A stretch of DNA of 5,389 nt from Clostridia bacterium (GTDB taxonomy: Bacteria > Bacillota > Clostridia > Oscillospirales > SIG627): positions 1 through 5,389 of the forward strand of contig JAFQUW010000135.1 in NCBI GenBank assembly GCA_017408325.1. Reading direction: 5' to 3'. Within the stretch, counting starts at the first letter, position 1; the number at the start of each line of letters is the position of its first letter. Below, in pieces: positions 1-5,389 of the stretch. The position numbers were made by a program, and so were the translations under genes. The notes below the pieces were generated by a model, which saw only the letters and a program-made list of their open reading frames with translations, made no database searches and had not been told where the DNA came from.

Positions 1-2644
1 GAACGGAGACGGACTTCATCGGGCTGTCGGTTCCGTTGTTTTCAAACGCATGCATCATGACCTGCGTGGCGAGACGCGCCATCGAGACGTTCATGACCTT
101 TGATACGAGCGGAACGGTACGCGAAGCACGGGGGTTCGCCTCAAGCACGTACACGGTGTCGTCGGCAATGGCGTACTGCATATTCATCAAACCGCAGACG
201 TTCAACTTCTTGGCGATGCGACGAGTATAATCACGGATGGTATCCAGGTGCTTTTCGGGGATGTGCGCGGCGGGCAAGATCGCGGCGGAGTCACCGGAGT
301 GGATGCCCGCAGGCTCCACGTGCTCCAAAACGCAGGGAACGAGGATGTCGGTGGGATCCGCCACGGCATCGGACTCGCACTCGAGGGCCCCTGAGAGGAA
401 GCGGTCGACCAGAATCGGACGGTCGGGCGTCACGCCGACTGCAGCGTCCATATAGGTCTTCAGGTCGTTGTCGTCGTAGACGACTTCCATACCGCGGCCG
501 CCGAGAACGTAGGACGGGCGAACCATCAAGGGATACCCGATCTCATCAGCGAGGGTCTTTGCCTCATCGTAGCAAACCGCCATACCGGACTTCGGCATGG
601 GAATTCCCTCTTCCTTCATCATCTTGGCAAAGAGGTCACGGTCTTCCGCCAAGTCGATGGAGGCGGTGGAGGTGCCGAGGACGTGCACGCCTTCCTGTTC
701 AAGCTGACCCGCAATGTTCAAGGGAGTCTGTCCGCCAAACTGGGCGATGACGCCGACGGGCTGCTCGTGCTCGTAGATGCTCAACACGTCTTCGACGGTC
801 AGCGGTTCAAAGTAGAGACGATCGGACGTGTCGTAATCGGTCGACACGGTTTCGGGATTGCAGTTGACCATGATCGACTGATAGCCCATATCCCGAAGAG
901 CGTAGGCGGCGTGGACACAGCAGTAGTCAAACTCAATTCCCTGTCCGATGCGGTTGGGGCCGCCGCCAAGGACCATCACCTTCTTTTTGTCAGCGGGAAG
1001 GGCGGGGGCCGCTTCGCCTTCGCAATAGGTGGAGAAATAATAGCCGTGGTCGCCTTCAACTCCGCTGACGGGGATCTTCTCCCAGTGCTGATGGATGCCG
1101 AGCGTCTTGCGACGGGCACGGATCGACTGTTCGTCGATGCCCGTGATCTTGGCAATGTAAGAATCGGAGAAACCGTCCAGTTTCAAACGGCGAAGCAAGT
1201 CGTCGGCAATCTCGCCCTTGGAGGCGATCAGTTCCTTTTCTTCATCGGCCAAAGCCTTCATCTCGGAGAGGAAGTAACGGTTGATGCGCGTCATCGAAAA
1301 CAGCGTTTCGATCTCCACGCCGCGTTTGATGGCCTCGTAAAGGATGAACTGGCGCTGGCTCGTCGGAGTCTGCACCGCGCGCAGTAGTTCCTCGTCGCTC
1401 ATCGCTTCGATCGCAGCGATCTGACCAAGACCCATCCGTCCCGTCTCCAGAGAGCGAATCGCCTTCTGGAAGGCCTCGCGATAAGTCTTACCGATGGACA
1501 TGACTTCGCCGACGGCCTTCATCTGCGTGCCGAGCTTATCCTGTGCACCCTTAAACTTATCAAATGCCCAGCGGGCAAACTTGATGACGACGTAATCTCC
1601 GCTCGGAGTGTACTTCTCCAGCGAGCCGTCGCGCCAATAGGGCAGTTCGTCGAGCGTAAGTCCTGCGGCAAGCAGCGCGGAAACGTACGCGATCGGGAAA
1701 CCGGTTGCCTTGGATGCAAGCGCGGAGGAACGGGAGGTGCGGGGGTTGATCTCAATGATGACGATGCGGTCGGTCTTCGGATCGTGCGCAAACTGAACGT
1801 TGGTGCCGCCGATCACCTGAATCTTTTCCACAATGTCAAACGCATATTTTTTGAGTCTGTCCTGCACGGACTGCGGAACGGTGAGCATCGGGGCGGCGCA
1901 GAAGGAGTCGCCGGTGTGAACACCCATCGGGTCGATGTTTTCGATGAAGCAAATGGCGATCATCTGCCCCTTCGCATCGCGAACGACTTCAACCTCCAGT
2001 TCTTCCCATCCGATGACGCATTCTTCGATGAGAACCTGGCCGATCATACTGGCCGCCACGCCACGGGACGCGACGGTAAGCAGTTCTTCCTTGTTGTACA
2101 CGATACCGCCGCCCGTGCCGCCCATCGTGTAGGCGGGGCGAACGACCACGGGAAAGCCGAGCTTCTCGGCGATTTCAAGTGCCTCCTCCGCAGAGTAAGC
2201 CGGAGAGGAGTGGGGCATATCAATCCCGAGTTCCTCCATCGTCTGCTTGAAGATGATGCGATCTTCGCCGCGCTCAATGGCATCCAGTTCGACACCGATG
2301 ACCTCCACGCCGTATTTTTCCAAAACACCGGCTTTGGCCAATTCCAACGAAAGGTTCAGGCCGGACTGTCCGCCGAGGTTCGGCAAAAGGGCATCGGGGC
2401 GTTCTTTGGCAATGATCTTCTCCAGTCGATCCACGTTCAGCGGTTCAATGTACGTCACGTCCGCGGTCTGCGGATCAGTCATAATCGTCGCCGGGTTGGA
2501 ATTGACCAGCACCGTGGTATAGCCCAGTGCACGCAGGGCTTTACACGCCTGCGTACCGGAATAGTCAAACTCACAGGCCTGACCGATGATGATAGGGCCG
2601 GAGCCAATGATCAGAATTTTTTGAATGTCTTCGCGTTTCGGCAT
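1..2644 (-). CDS. carB: Carbamoyl-phosphate synthetase large subunit CarB, C-terminus cut by window edge
   Basis: CarB makes carbamoyl phosphate from bicarbonate, two ATP and ammonia channelled from the glutaminase subunit CarA, feeding cytoplasmic pyrimidine and arginine synthesis. Seen: 881 in-frame codons without a stop. The first ATP-grasp half opens with GSGPIIIGQACEFDYSG (14-30) and NSNPATIMTDP (48-58), has R169 in RPAYTMGG, and has likely metal ligands Q284, E298 and N300 (IEINPRTSRSSALASKATG). The second half starts near 557 with MVLGGGPNRIGQGIEFDY and carries R709 in RPSYVLGGRG, then Q823, E835 and N837 (LEANPRASRTVPLVSK). About 190 residues are missing at the left edge, including the allosteric MGS-like domain (family length about 1,070). 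The ATG start at 2644 is set by GAGGA at 2652-2656, seven bases upstream, and by the family N-terminus MPKR. The linker before the second half is atypical (residues 519-534, see findings). It lies 55 nt downstream of a DivIVA-like gene; carA is not adjacent. Confidence 0.98.
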   Translation of the reverse strand, partial: MPKREDIQKILIIGSGPIIIGQACEFDYSGTQACKALRALGYTTVLVNSNPATIMTDPQTADVTYIEPLNVDRLEKIIAKERPDALLPNLGGQSGLNLSLELAKAGVLEKYGVEVIGVELDAIERGEDRIIFKQTMEELGIDMPHSSPAYSAEEALEIAEKLGFPVVVRPAYTMGGTGGGIVYNKEELLTVASRGVAASMIGQVLIEECVIGWEELEVEVVRDAKGQMIAICFIENIDPMGVHTGDSFCAAPMLTVPQSVQDRLKKYAFDIVEKIQVIGGTNVQFAHDPKTDRIVIIEINPRTSRSSALASKATGFPIAYVSALLAAGLTLDELPYWRDGSLEKYTPSGDYVVIKFARWAFDKFKGAQDKLGTQMKAVGEVMSIGKTYREAFQKAIRSLETGRMGLGQIAAIEAMSDEELLRAVQTPTSQRQFILYEAIKRGVEIETLFSMTRINRYFLSEMKALADEEKELIASKGEIADDLLRRLKLDGFSDSYIAKITGIDEQSIRARRKTLGIHQHWEKIPVSGVEGDHGYYFSTYCEGEAAPALPADKKKVMVLGGGPNRIGQGIEFDYCCVHAAYALRDMGYQSIMVNCNPETVSTDYDTSDRLYFEPLTVEDVLSIYEHEQPVGVIAQFGGQTPLNIAGQLEQEGVHVLGTSTASIDLAEDRDLFAKMMKEEGIPMPKSGMAVCYDEAKTLADEIGYPLMVRPSYVLGGRGMEVVYDDNDLKTYMDAAVGVTPDRPILVDRFLSGALECESDAVADPTDILVPCVLEHVEPAGIHSGDSAAILPAAHIPEKHLDTIRDYTRRIAKKLNVCGLMNMQYAIADDTVYVLEANPRASRTVPLVSKVMNVSMARLATQVMMHAFENNGTDSPMKSVSV

Positions 2645-2699
2645 TTCGGTTTCCTCGTCTATTTGAATTTTCAAAGATACAATGATCTGTTTCTTCGGT
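2645..2699 (-). other. Short gap between the DivIVA-like gene and carB
   Basis: These 55 bases hold the carB Shine-Dalgarno (GAGGA on the minus strand, 2652-2656) and a small weak inverted repeat, TTTGAA/TTCAAA, at 2662-2675. I see no promoter with acceptable -35 and -10 spacing, no hairpin plus T-run terminator, and no PyrR-type attenuator. The simplest reading is that carB is cotranscribed with the upstream gene from the promoter at 3366-3394. Confidence 0.6.
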
Positions 2700-3302
2700 T
2701 TATCCGATGTTGCTCTCACCGGCCTGAGGCGGCGCGGGATTTTGCAAACGAGCGGTGGCACTCACGTAAGCGCGCGAATCGGAAAGCAGTTCTCGAAGTG
2801 CCGCATCCGCGCGTACACAGTACTCGTCGATCACGGTCTCTTCAGGCAAAACGCCGACTTCGGGAAGCGGCTCAAGAGGAGCGGCGGCGGTCTGCATCGA
2901 CTCGGGAAGGACCAGTTCCTTCATCCGCACGGCAAGCTCGTCATATTTGGTCGCCTTATTCTCATACAGTTTCGCGGTGGCAAGTGCACTCTGCTGTTCG
3001 GCAGCCGTTTGATACAAACGGCGATACGCTTCGGAAAGCGCACCGAAGACCTCGCCGAGCGTGCGCACGCGCTCTTCGCTTGCGGCGGCGCGGATCTGCA
3101 CCTCGCGCAACACGGCAAGGTTTTCGTCGTAGACGCGCATCAAAGAAGCGTAGAAGTTCTGATACGCACAGAATTTTTCCTCAAGCGCATTCAACGCGTC
3201 GGAAAGCTCACGAACTTTTCGGTCCTGGGCAAGGATATAAGCGTGAACATCCTCTTTGGCGTAACCGAAGAGGGCACGGTGAAACAATGAATTCTTCGCC
3301 AT
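2700..3302 (-). CDS. DivIVA-domain-like coiled-coil protein
   Basis: This 200-residue protein has no signal peptide or membrane segment. Its N-terminus has LFGYAKEDVHAYI (11-23), which matches the DivIVA-type pattern F-x-x-GY-x-x-x-(D/E)V-x-x-(Y/F)(I/L). The next ~110 residues are rich in E, K, R, A and L with heptad-like spacing, indicating a long coiled coil. Residues ~130-155 are rich in P, E and V and look like a flexible linker, followed by a short helical segment (~155-185) and a polar tail. DivIVA relatives (DivIVA, GpsB, SepIVA and many clostridial homologues) are cytoplasmic scaffolds for cell division, polarity or envelope growth; which role applies here cannot be told. The ATG at 3302 is preceded by AAAAGGA (3310-3316) at seven bases. 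It is the first gene of a likely two-gene unit with carB, and has its own strong promoter. It could instead be an uncharacterised coiled-coil protein with only a DivIVA-like head. Confidence 0.8.
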   Translation of the reverse strand: MAKNSLFHRALFGYAKEDVHAYILAQDRKVRELSDALNALEEKFCAYQNFYASLMRVYDENLAVLREVQIRAAASEERVRTLGEVFGALSEAYRRLYQTAAEQQSALATAKLYENKATKYDELAVRMKELVLPESMQTAAAPLEPLPEVGVLPEETVIDEYCVRADAALRELLSDSRAYVSATARLQNPAPPQAGESNIG

Positions 3303-3365
3303 AAAACTGTCCTTTTCTCAGTGTGGAGCGCAGCAGTGCGTGCGACCGCAGAATATATTTTTGAT

Positions 3366-3394
3366 ATTATATCACACTTTTTTCTCTTTGTTAA
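3366..3394 (-). promoter_or_regulatory. Sigma-A-type promoter of the DivIVA-like gene and probably carB
   Basis: On the minus strand the -35 element TTAACA (3389-3394) and the -10 element TATAAT (3366-3371) are separated by exactly 17 bases. A TG one base before the -10 gives an extended -10 (TGATATAAT). Transcription would start near 3358-3360, leaving a leader of about 56 bases before the ATG at 3302. This is a near-consensus housekeeping promoter, so substantial constitutive expression is likely unless the overlapping inverted repeat is an operator. Confidence 0.8.
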
Positions 3395-3398
3395 GAGA
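3383..3398. repeat. Perfect 6-bp inverted repeat over the leftward -35 element
   Basis: TCTCTT (3383-3388) and AAGAGA (3393-3398) are perfect complements separated by TGTT. The repeat covers the -35 hexamer of the leftward promoter, so it might be an operator. Because it is followed by TTTTT on the plus strand it also resembles a tiny terminator, but no rightward gene precedes it and the stem is AT-rich and short. Chance is a real possibility. Confidence 0.3.
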
Positions 3399-3449
3399 TT
3401 TTTACATAAAGTTTCATCTTTTTTTCGCAACTTTTCCGTATACTTTTCC

Positions 3450-3455
3450 GGAGGT
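3450..3455 (+). promoter_or_regulatory. Ribosome binding site that fixes the TTG start of the symporter gene
   Basis: GGAGGT is a near-perfect Shine-Dalgarno, eight bases before TTG at 3464. The first ATG codons in this frame are far inside conserved protein, so this site decides the non-ATG start. Confidence 0.85.
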
Positions 3456-3463
3456 GGGCGGTT

Positions 3464-4807
3464 TTGGCGATCGAAAACCTGATAAATGCGCTTTTGACGC
3501 TTTCCCTGGGAGGAGCGGGACTGTACTTCTTTGCGCACGGCGGAAGTGTGTTCTTACTGCATCCTTCCTGCCTGTTTTACACACGAAAGAACCGGTCCGA
3601 AACAGAAAAAGGCACACTCTCTCCGTTCGGCGCACTCTGTGTGGCACTCGGGGGAACGATCGGCGTCGGAAACACCGTCGGCGTCGCCTCCGCCATCTGC
3701 ATCGGCGGTGCAGGCGCTCTCTTTTGGATGTGGGTCTCCGCAACACTCGGAATGTCACTCAAATACGCGGAAGTCTATCTTTCTCACAAGCACCGCTGCT
3801 CACGCGGCGGCGGCGCAATGCAGCTGCTCAAGCTCTTAAACAAGCCGTTTCTGTCCAAAGTTTTTTGTCTCGCCTGTCTCGCAGTCTCGTTCGGGATGGG
3901 AAATCTCGCACAGACCGCATCCGCCGCATCCGCCCTTCACCATTCGTTTCGCCTCCCCCCGCTCGCTTGCGGTGCAGCCATTGCCTTTCTGTGTGTATGG
4001 ATCTTCCGCGGCGGCGCGCGACGACTCGAACGTTTTTCCGTCTTCGTCGTACCCGGTGCGTCCGCGCTGTTTTTGCTGATTTGCCTGCTGACCCTTTGGA
4101 GAAACGCCGCCCATCTCCCACACGCCCTCTCCGCGGTCTTTCGAGACGCTTTTTCCTTCCAAAGTGCTGCGGGCGGCTTCTTCGGTTCCCTGTTCTGCCG
4201 TTCGGTAACCGCCGGATTTTCCCGCGGGATCTTCTCCAACGAAGCCGGTCTCGGCAGTGCTCCTCTCGTCCATTCCCTCGCACAAAGTTCCCCGAATGAG
4301 CAAGCCGTTTGGGGAGCGCGAGAGGTCGTACTCGACACGCACGTCGTCTGCACCTTGACCGCTCTCTGCATCCTCTCTTCCCCCGTTTACCTAAGCGGTC
4401 GCTTTTCGGCCGACACGCTCTGCAGTGCCGTATTTTTCGAGGCACTCGGCGAAAGTGCCGCGAATGCTTTTTCCGTCAGCCTCTTCTTTTTTGCCGTCGC
4501 AAGCATCGTGGCATGGGGATATTACGGTCTTCAGGCTCTTCGCTTTCTGTCCGAGCGACGCACCGCACAAGCCCTGTATCTTCTTCTCTTTTTCATCTGT
4601 TCCATCTTCGGCGCAACGCTGGCGATCCCTCTGGTTTTCACACTTTCCGACGTTGCAAACCTCGCGATGGCACTTCCGAATCTTTACGCCCTGCTGCGCT
4701 TTCGGCACGAATGTCGGTTTCCGCTCCCAAAAACACCCAAATGTTTACAATTTGTTCACAAATCATTTTCTTCCTATGGTAAAATAGGTAGCGATGAAGG
4801 GGAGTAG
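3464..4807 (+). CDS. Sodium:alanine/glycine symporter family (AGCS) transporter
   Basis: AGCS proteins import small amino acids such as alanine or glycine with Na+ or H+ across the inner membrane. This 447-residue protein is very hydrophobic, with roughly ten membrane segments. Family signatures seen: SPFGALCVALGGTIGVGN (53-70) running into GVASAI and GGAGALFWMW (81-90), GMSLKYAEVYL (96-106), SFGMGNLAQTASAASAL after about residue 140, RGIFSNEAGLGSAP (254-267), and the late LAMALPNLYALL. Length is at the low end for the family, with a shortened loop between the first two membrane segments. Where most members have GGPMYY after the third conserved block, this one has GGGAMQLL (115-122). Substrate cannot be assigned. 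The TTG start follows GGAGGT at eight bases. No terminator follows; the stop codon (4805-4807) lies inside a riboswitch, and the last ~10 codons overlap that element's promoter and 5' strand. Confidence 0.93.
   Translation: MAIENLINALLTLSLGGAGLYFFAHGGSVFLLHPSCLFYTRKNRSETEKGTLSPFGALCVALGGTIGVGNTVGVASAICIGGAGALFWMWVSATLGMSLKYAEVYLSHKHRCSRGGGAMQLLKLLNKPFLSKVFCLACLAVSFGMGNLAQTASAASALHHSFRLPPLACGAAIAFLCVWIFRGGARRLERFSVFVVPGASALFLLICLLTLWRNAAHLPHALSAVFRDAFSFQSAAGGFFGSLFCRSVTAGFSRGIFSNEAGLGSAPLVHSLAQSSPNEQAVWGAREVVLDTHVVCTLTALCILSSPVYLSGRFSADTLCSAVFFEALGESAANAFSVSLFFFAVASIVAWGYYGLQALRFLSERRTAQALYLLLFFICSIFGATLAIPLVFTLSDVANLAMALPNLYALLRFRHECRFPLPKTPKCLQFVHKSFSSYGKIGSDEGE
4755..4785 (+). promoter_or_regulatory. 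Probable promoter of the riboswitch-controlled gene, inside the symporter 3' end
   Basis: An extended -10, TGGTAAAAT (4777-4785, hexamer TAAAAT at 4780-4785), would start transcription near 4791-4793, exactly where the riboswitch P1 helix begins. The best -35 is TTCACA (4755-4760), with a long 19-base spacer, so the extended -10 probably carries most of the strength. The match of predicted start with the aptamer's 5' edge is the main support. Confidence 0.6.
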
Positions 4808-4902
4808 CTGCGGCACCTGCCGCGGTAGGGTCGTCAACTCGATGCTAAATTTTCGCATCCGGCCCTCCCGATTTGCAAAAAGCAAATTGCAAGACCTTTG
4901 TC
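4793..4902 (+). promoter_or_regulatory. yybP-ykoY manganese riboswitch aptamer
   Basis: This RNA family binds Mn2+ and usually switches on downstream genes. Seen in order: P1 5' strand GATGAAGG (4793-4800), the invariant GGGGAGTAGC (4799-4808), P2 CTGCGGC/GCCGCGG (4808-4814 with 4819-4825, loop ACCT), P3 AGGG/CCCT (4827-4830 with 4863-4866), the conserved GTCGTCAA (4830-4837), inner hairpin GATGC/GCATC (4841-4845 with 4855-4859), CCGGC (4859-4863), hairpin ATTTGC/GCAAAT (4871-4876 with 4882-4887), the conserved TTGCAAGACC (4887-4896), and P1 3' strand CCTTTGTC (4895-4902). P1 forms eight pairs including two G-U. Known from the family: the GGGGAGUAG loop and the GCAAGACC loop meet to form the metal site. 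The element overlaps the end of the upstream symporter gene and leads directly into a terminator. Confidence 0.93.
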
Positions 4903-4931
4903 AAAGATGTTTCTTTGACAAAGGTCTTTTT
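4891..4931 (+). terminator. Riboswitch expression platform: intrinsic terminator
   Basis: AAGACCTTTGTCAAAG (4891-4906) pairs perfectly over 16 bp with 4913-4928 around the loop ATGTTT, and a run of T follows (4927-4931). The 5' arm contains the whole P1 3' strand (4895-4902) and part of the metal-binding loop sequence, so aptamer and terminator cannot both form. The expected logic is: no Mn2+, terminator forms and transcription stops; Mn2+ bound, P1 is held and the gene is read. Transcripts from the upstream symporter gene would pass through the same checkpoint, so it may also serve as that gene's terminator. Confidence 0.93.
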
Positions 4932-4937
4932 CATCGG

Positions 4938-4944
4938 AAAGGAG
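4938..4944 (+). promoter_or_regulatory. Ribosome binding site that fixes the TTG start of the decarboxylase subunit gene
   Basis: AAAGGAG lies seven bases before TTG at 4952 and six bases after the terminator's T-run. It is not sequestered by the terminator stem, which points to control of transcription rather than translation. Confidence 0.85.
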
Positions 4945-4951
4945 TTACGTT

Positions 4952-5389
4952 TTGGATTTTATCGAAAACCTGACCACATTCATCCAGCAGTTCTTCGGCA
5001 GTTTCATCAACGTGTCGCTTGAAACTTGGGGCAAATATATTGTAATGTGGATCATCGGCGGCACTCTCATCTACCTCGCCGTCAAAAAAGATATGGAGCC
5101 GACCCTTCTTTTGCCGATGGGTTTCGGAACTCTGCTTGTCAATCTTCCCTTCTCCGGCGCGATCACTCCCGGCGAAGGCGTGCTTGACGTGCTGTTCAGA
5201 GCCGGCATTGACAACGAGCTTTTCCCGCTCTTGTTGTTCATCGGCATCGGTGCGATGATTGACTTCTCGCCGCTTTTGACCAACCCGAAGCTGATGCTGT
5301 TCGGCGCCGCTGCACAGCTCGGCATCTTTTTGACGTTTGCGATCGCCTGCATCTTCTTTGACGTCAAAGACGCCGCTTCCATCGCCGCC
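4952..5389 (+). CDS. Sodium-pumping decarboxylase beta subunit (OadB/GcdB/MmdB family), N-terminal part
   Basis: Beta subunits of biotin-dependent sodium-pumping decarboxylases are membrane proteins that decarboxylate carboxybiotin and export Na+. They work with a carboxyltransferase, a biotin carrier and small gamma/delta subunits on oxaloacetate, glutaconyl-CoA or methylmalonyl-CoA. The 146 codons present are open to the window edge (family length about 375-430). After a 28-residue amphipathic start come a membrane segment (29-44), the family block MEPTLLLPMGFGTLLVNLP (48-66), a segment LFPLLLFIGIGAMIDFSPLL (90-109, with D104 in the usual M-x-DF-x-P), then NPKLMLFGAAAQLGIF (111-126) and AASIAA, which leads into the GGADGP region in relatives; that key part lies outside. 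The substrate enzyme cannot be told from this fragment. The start is TTG with AAAGGAG seven bases upstream. It lies 20 bases downstream of a manganese-riboswitch terminator, an unusual control element for this family. Confidence 0.92.
   Translation, partial: MDFIENLTTFIQQFFGSFINVSLETWGKYIVMWIIGGTLIYLAVKKDMEPTLLLPMGFGTLLVNLPFSGAITPGEGVLDVLFRAGIDNELFPLLLFIGIGAMIDFSPLLTNPKLMLFGAAAQLGIFLTFAIACIFFDVKDAASIAA

Larger units (their letters stand above)
3303..3463. other. Divergent intergenic region
   Basis: These 161 bases separate the leftward DivIVA-like/carB unit from the rightward symporter gene. The AT-rich middle (about 3350-3430) contrasts with the GC-rich genes. It holds a good leftward promoter, an inverted repeat over that promoter's -35 element, and both ribosome binding sites. 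I could not assign a convincing rightward promoter. TTTACA at 3401-3406 lacks a matching -10, and TATACT at 3439-3444 would start transcription on top of the ribosome binding site. Confidence 0.7.

Noticed and set aside
100..1387. Two plus-strand open frames (100-750 and 683-1387)
   Set aside because: Both are antisense to conserved carB codons and have arginine-rich or low-complexity products; typical by-products of a GC-rich gene.
2662..2675. TTTGAA/TTCAAA inverted repeat as a terminator between the DivIVA-like gene and carB
   Set aside because: The stem is six AT-rich pairs with a two-base loop and no T-run follows on the minus strand.
1784..3304. Long open frame of 506 codons on the plus strand
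   Set aside because: It lies antisense to carB and the DivIVA-like gene, crosses their gap, has no ribosome binding site and its product is rich in R, H and F without any recognisable domain. carB and the DivIVA-like protein explain the DNA.
3383..3403. Small hairpin plus TTTTT as a rightward terminator
   Set aside because: No rightward gene lies upstream in need of a terminator and the stem is too weak; the promoter-overlap reading is more likely.
3439..3444. TATACT as a -10 element for the symporter gene
   Set aside because: Transcription would begin at about 3451, inside the ribosome binding site, and no -35 is present at a proper distance.
3340..4299. Plus-strand open frame of 319 codons and minus-strand frames between 3828 and 4445
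   Set aside because: All overlap the well-supported symporter gene; their products are strongly arginine-rich with no family resemblance.
5071..5382. Minus-strand open frame of 103 codons
   Set aside because: It is antisense to the conserved decarboxylase beta subunit blocks and has no ribosome binding site.

Overview
The window looks like part of a chromosome from a moderately GC-rich, low-motility-of-evidence Gram-positive anaerobe, most likely a Clostridia-type Firmicute. The reasons are a DivIVA-like coiled-coil gene, strong AGGAGG-type ribosome binding sites, two TTG starts, a Firmicute-style sigma-A promoter, a transcription-terminating manganese riboswitch, and the beta subunit of a biotin-dependent sodium-pumping decarboxylase, an enzyme typical of fermenting anaerobes. 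The species cannot be named from the sequence alone.

Left part, minus strand (1-3302): a two-gene unit reading right to left. A DivIVA-domain coiled-coil protein (3302 to 2700) comes first. After a 55-nt gap follows carB, the large subunit of carbamoyl-phosphate synthetase (start at 2644, running off the left edge with 881 codons present). A consensus-like promoter (TTAACA, 17 nt, TATAAT with TG extension) lies upstream of the DivIVA-like gene at 3366-3394. I see no separate promoter or terminator between the two genes, and carA is not next to carB.

Middle, plus strand (3464-4807): diverging from that unit is a TTG-started gene for a sodium:amino-acid symporter of the AGCS (alanine/glycine:cation) family. 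It has the family signature motifs but some unusual positions.

Right part, plus strand (4755-5389): the 3' end of the symporter gene overlaps a promoter and a yybP-ykoY (manganese-sensing) riboswitch. The stop codon of the symporter lies inside the invariant GGGGAGTAGC of the riboswitch. The 3' strand of the riboswitch P1 helix is also the 5' arm of a perfect 16-bp intrinsic terminator, so the aptamer and terminator are mutually exclusive. This is the expected layout of a switch that turns the downstream gene on when Mn2+ is bound. The controlled gene starts with TTG at 4952 and encodes the N-terminal third of an OadB/GcdB/MmdB-family sodium-pump decarboxylase beta subunit, cut by the window edge.

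The most interesting point is this last pairing. yybP-ykoY riboswitches are best known in front of Mn2+ exporters and TerC-type, MntP-type or P-type ATPase genes; a sodium-pump decarboxylase beta subunit is an unusual target. The symporter (sodium user) and the decarboxylase subunit (sodium pump part) being adjacent also suggests a sodium-economy locus, but this is inference.
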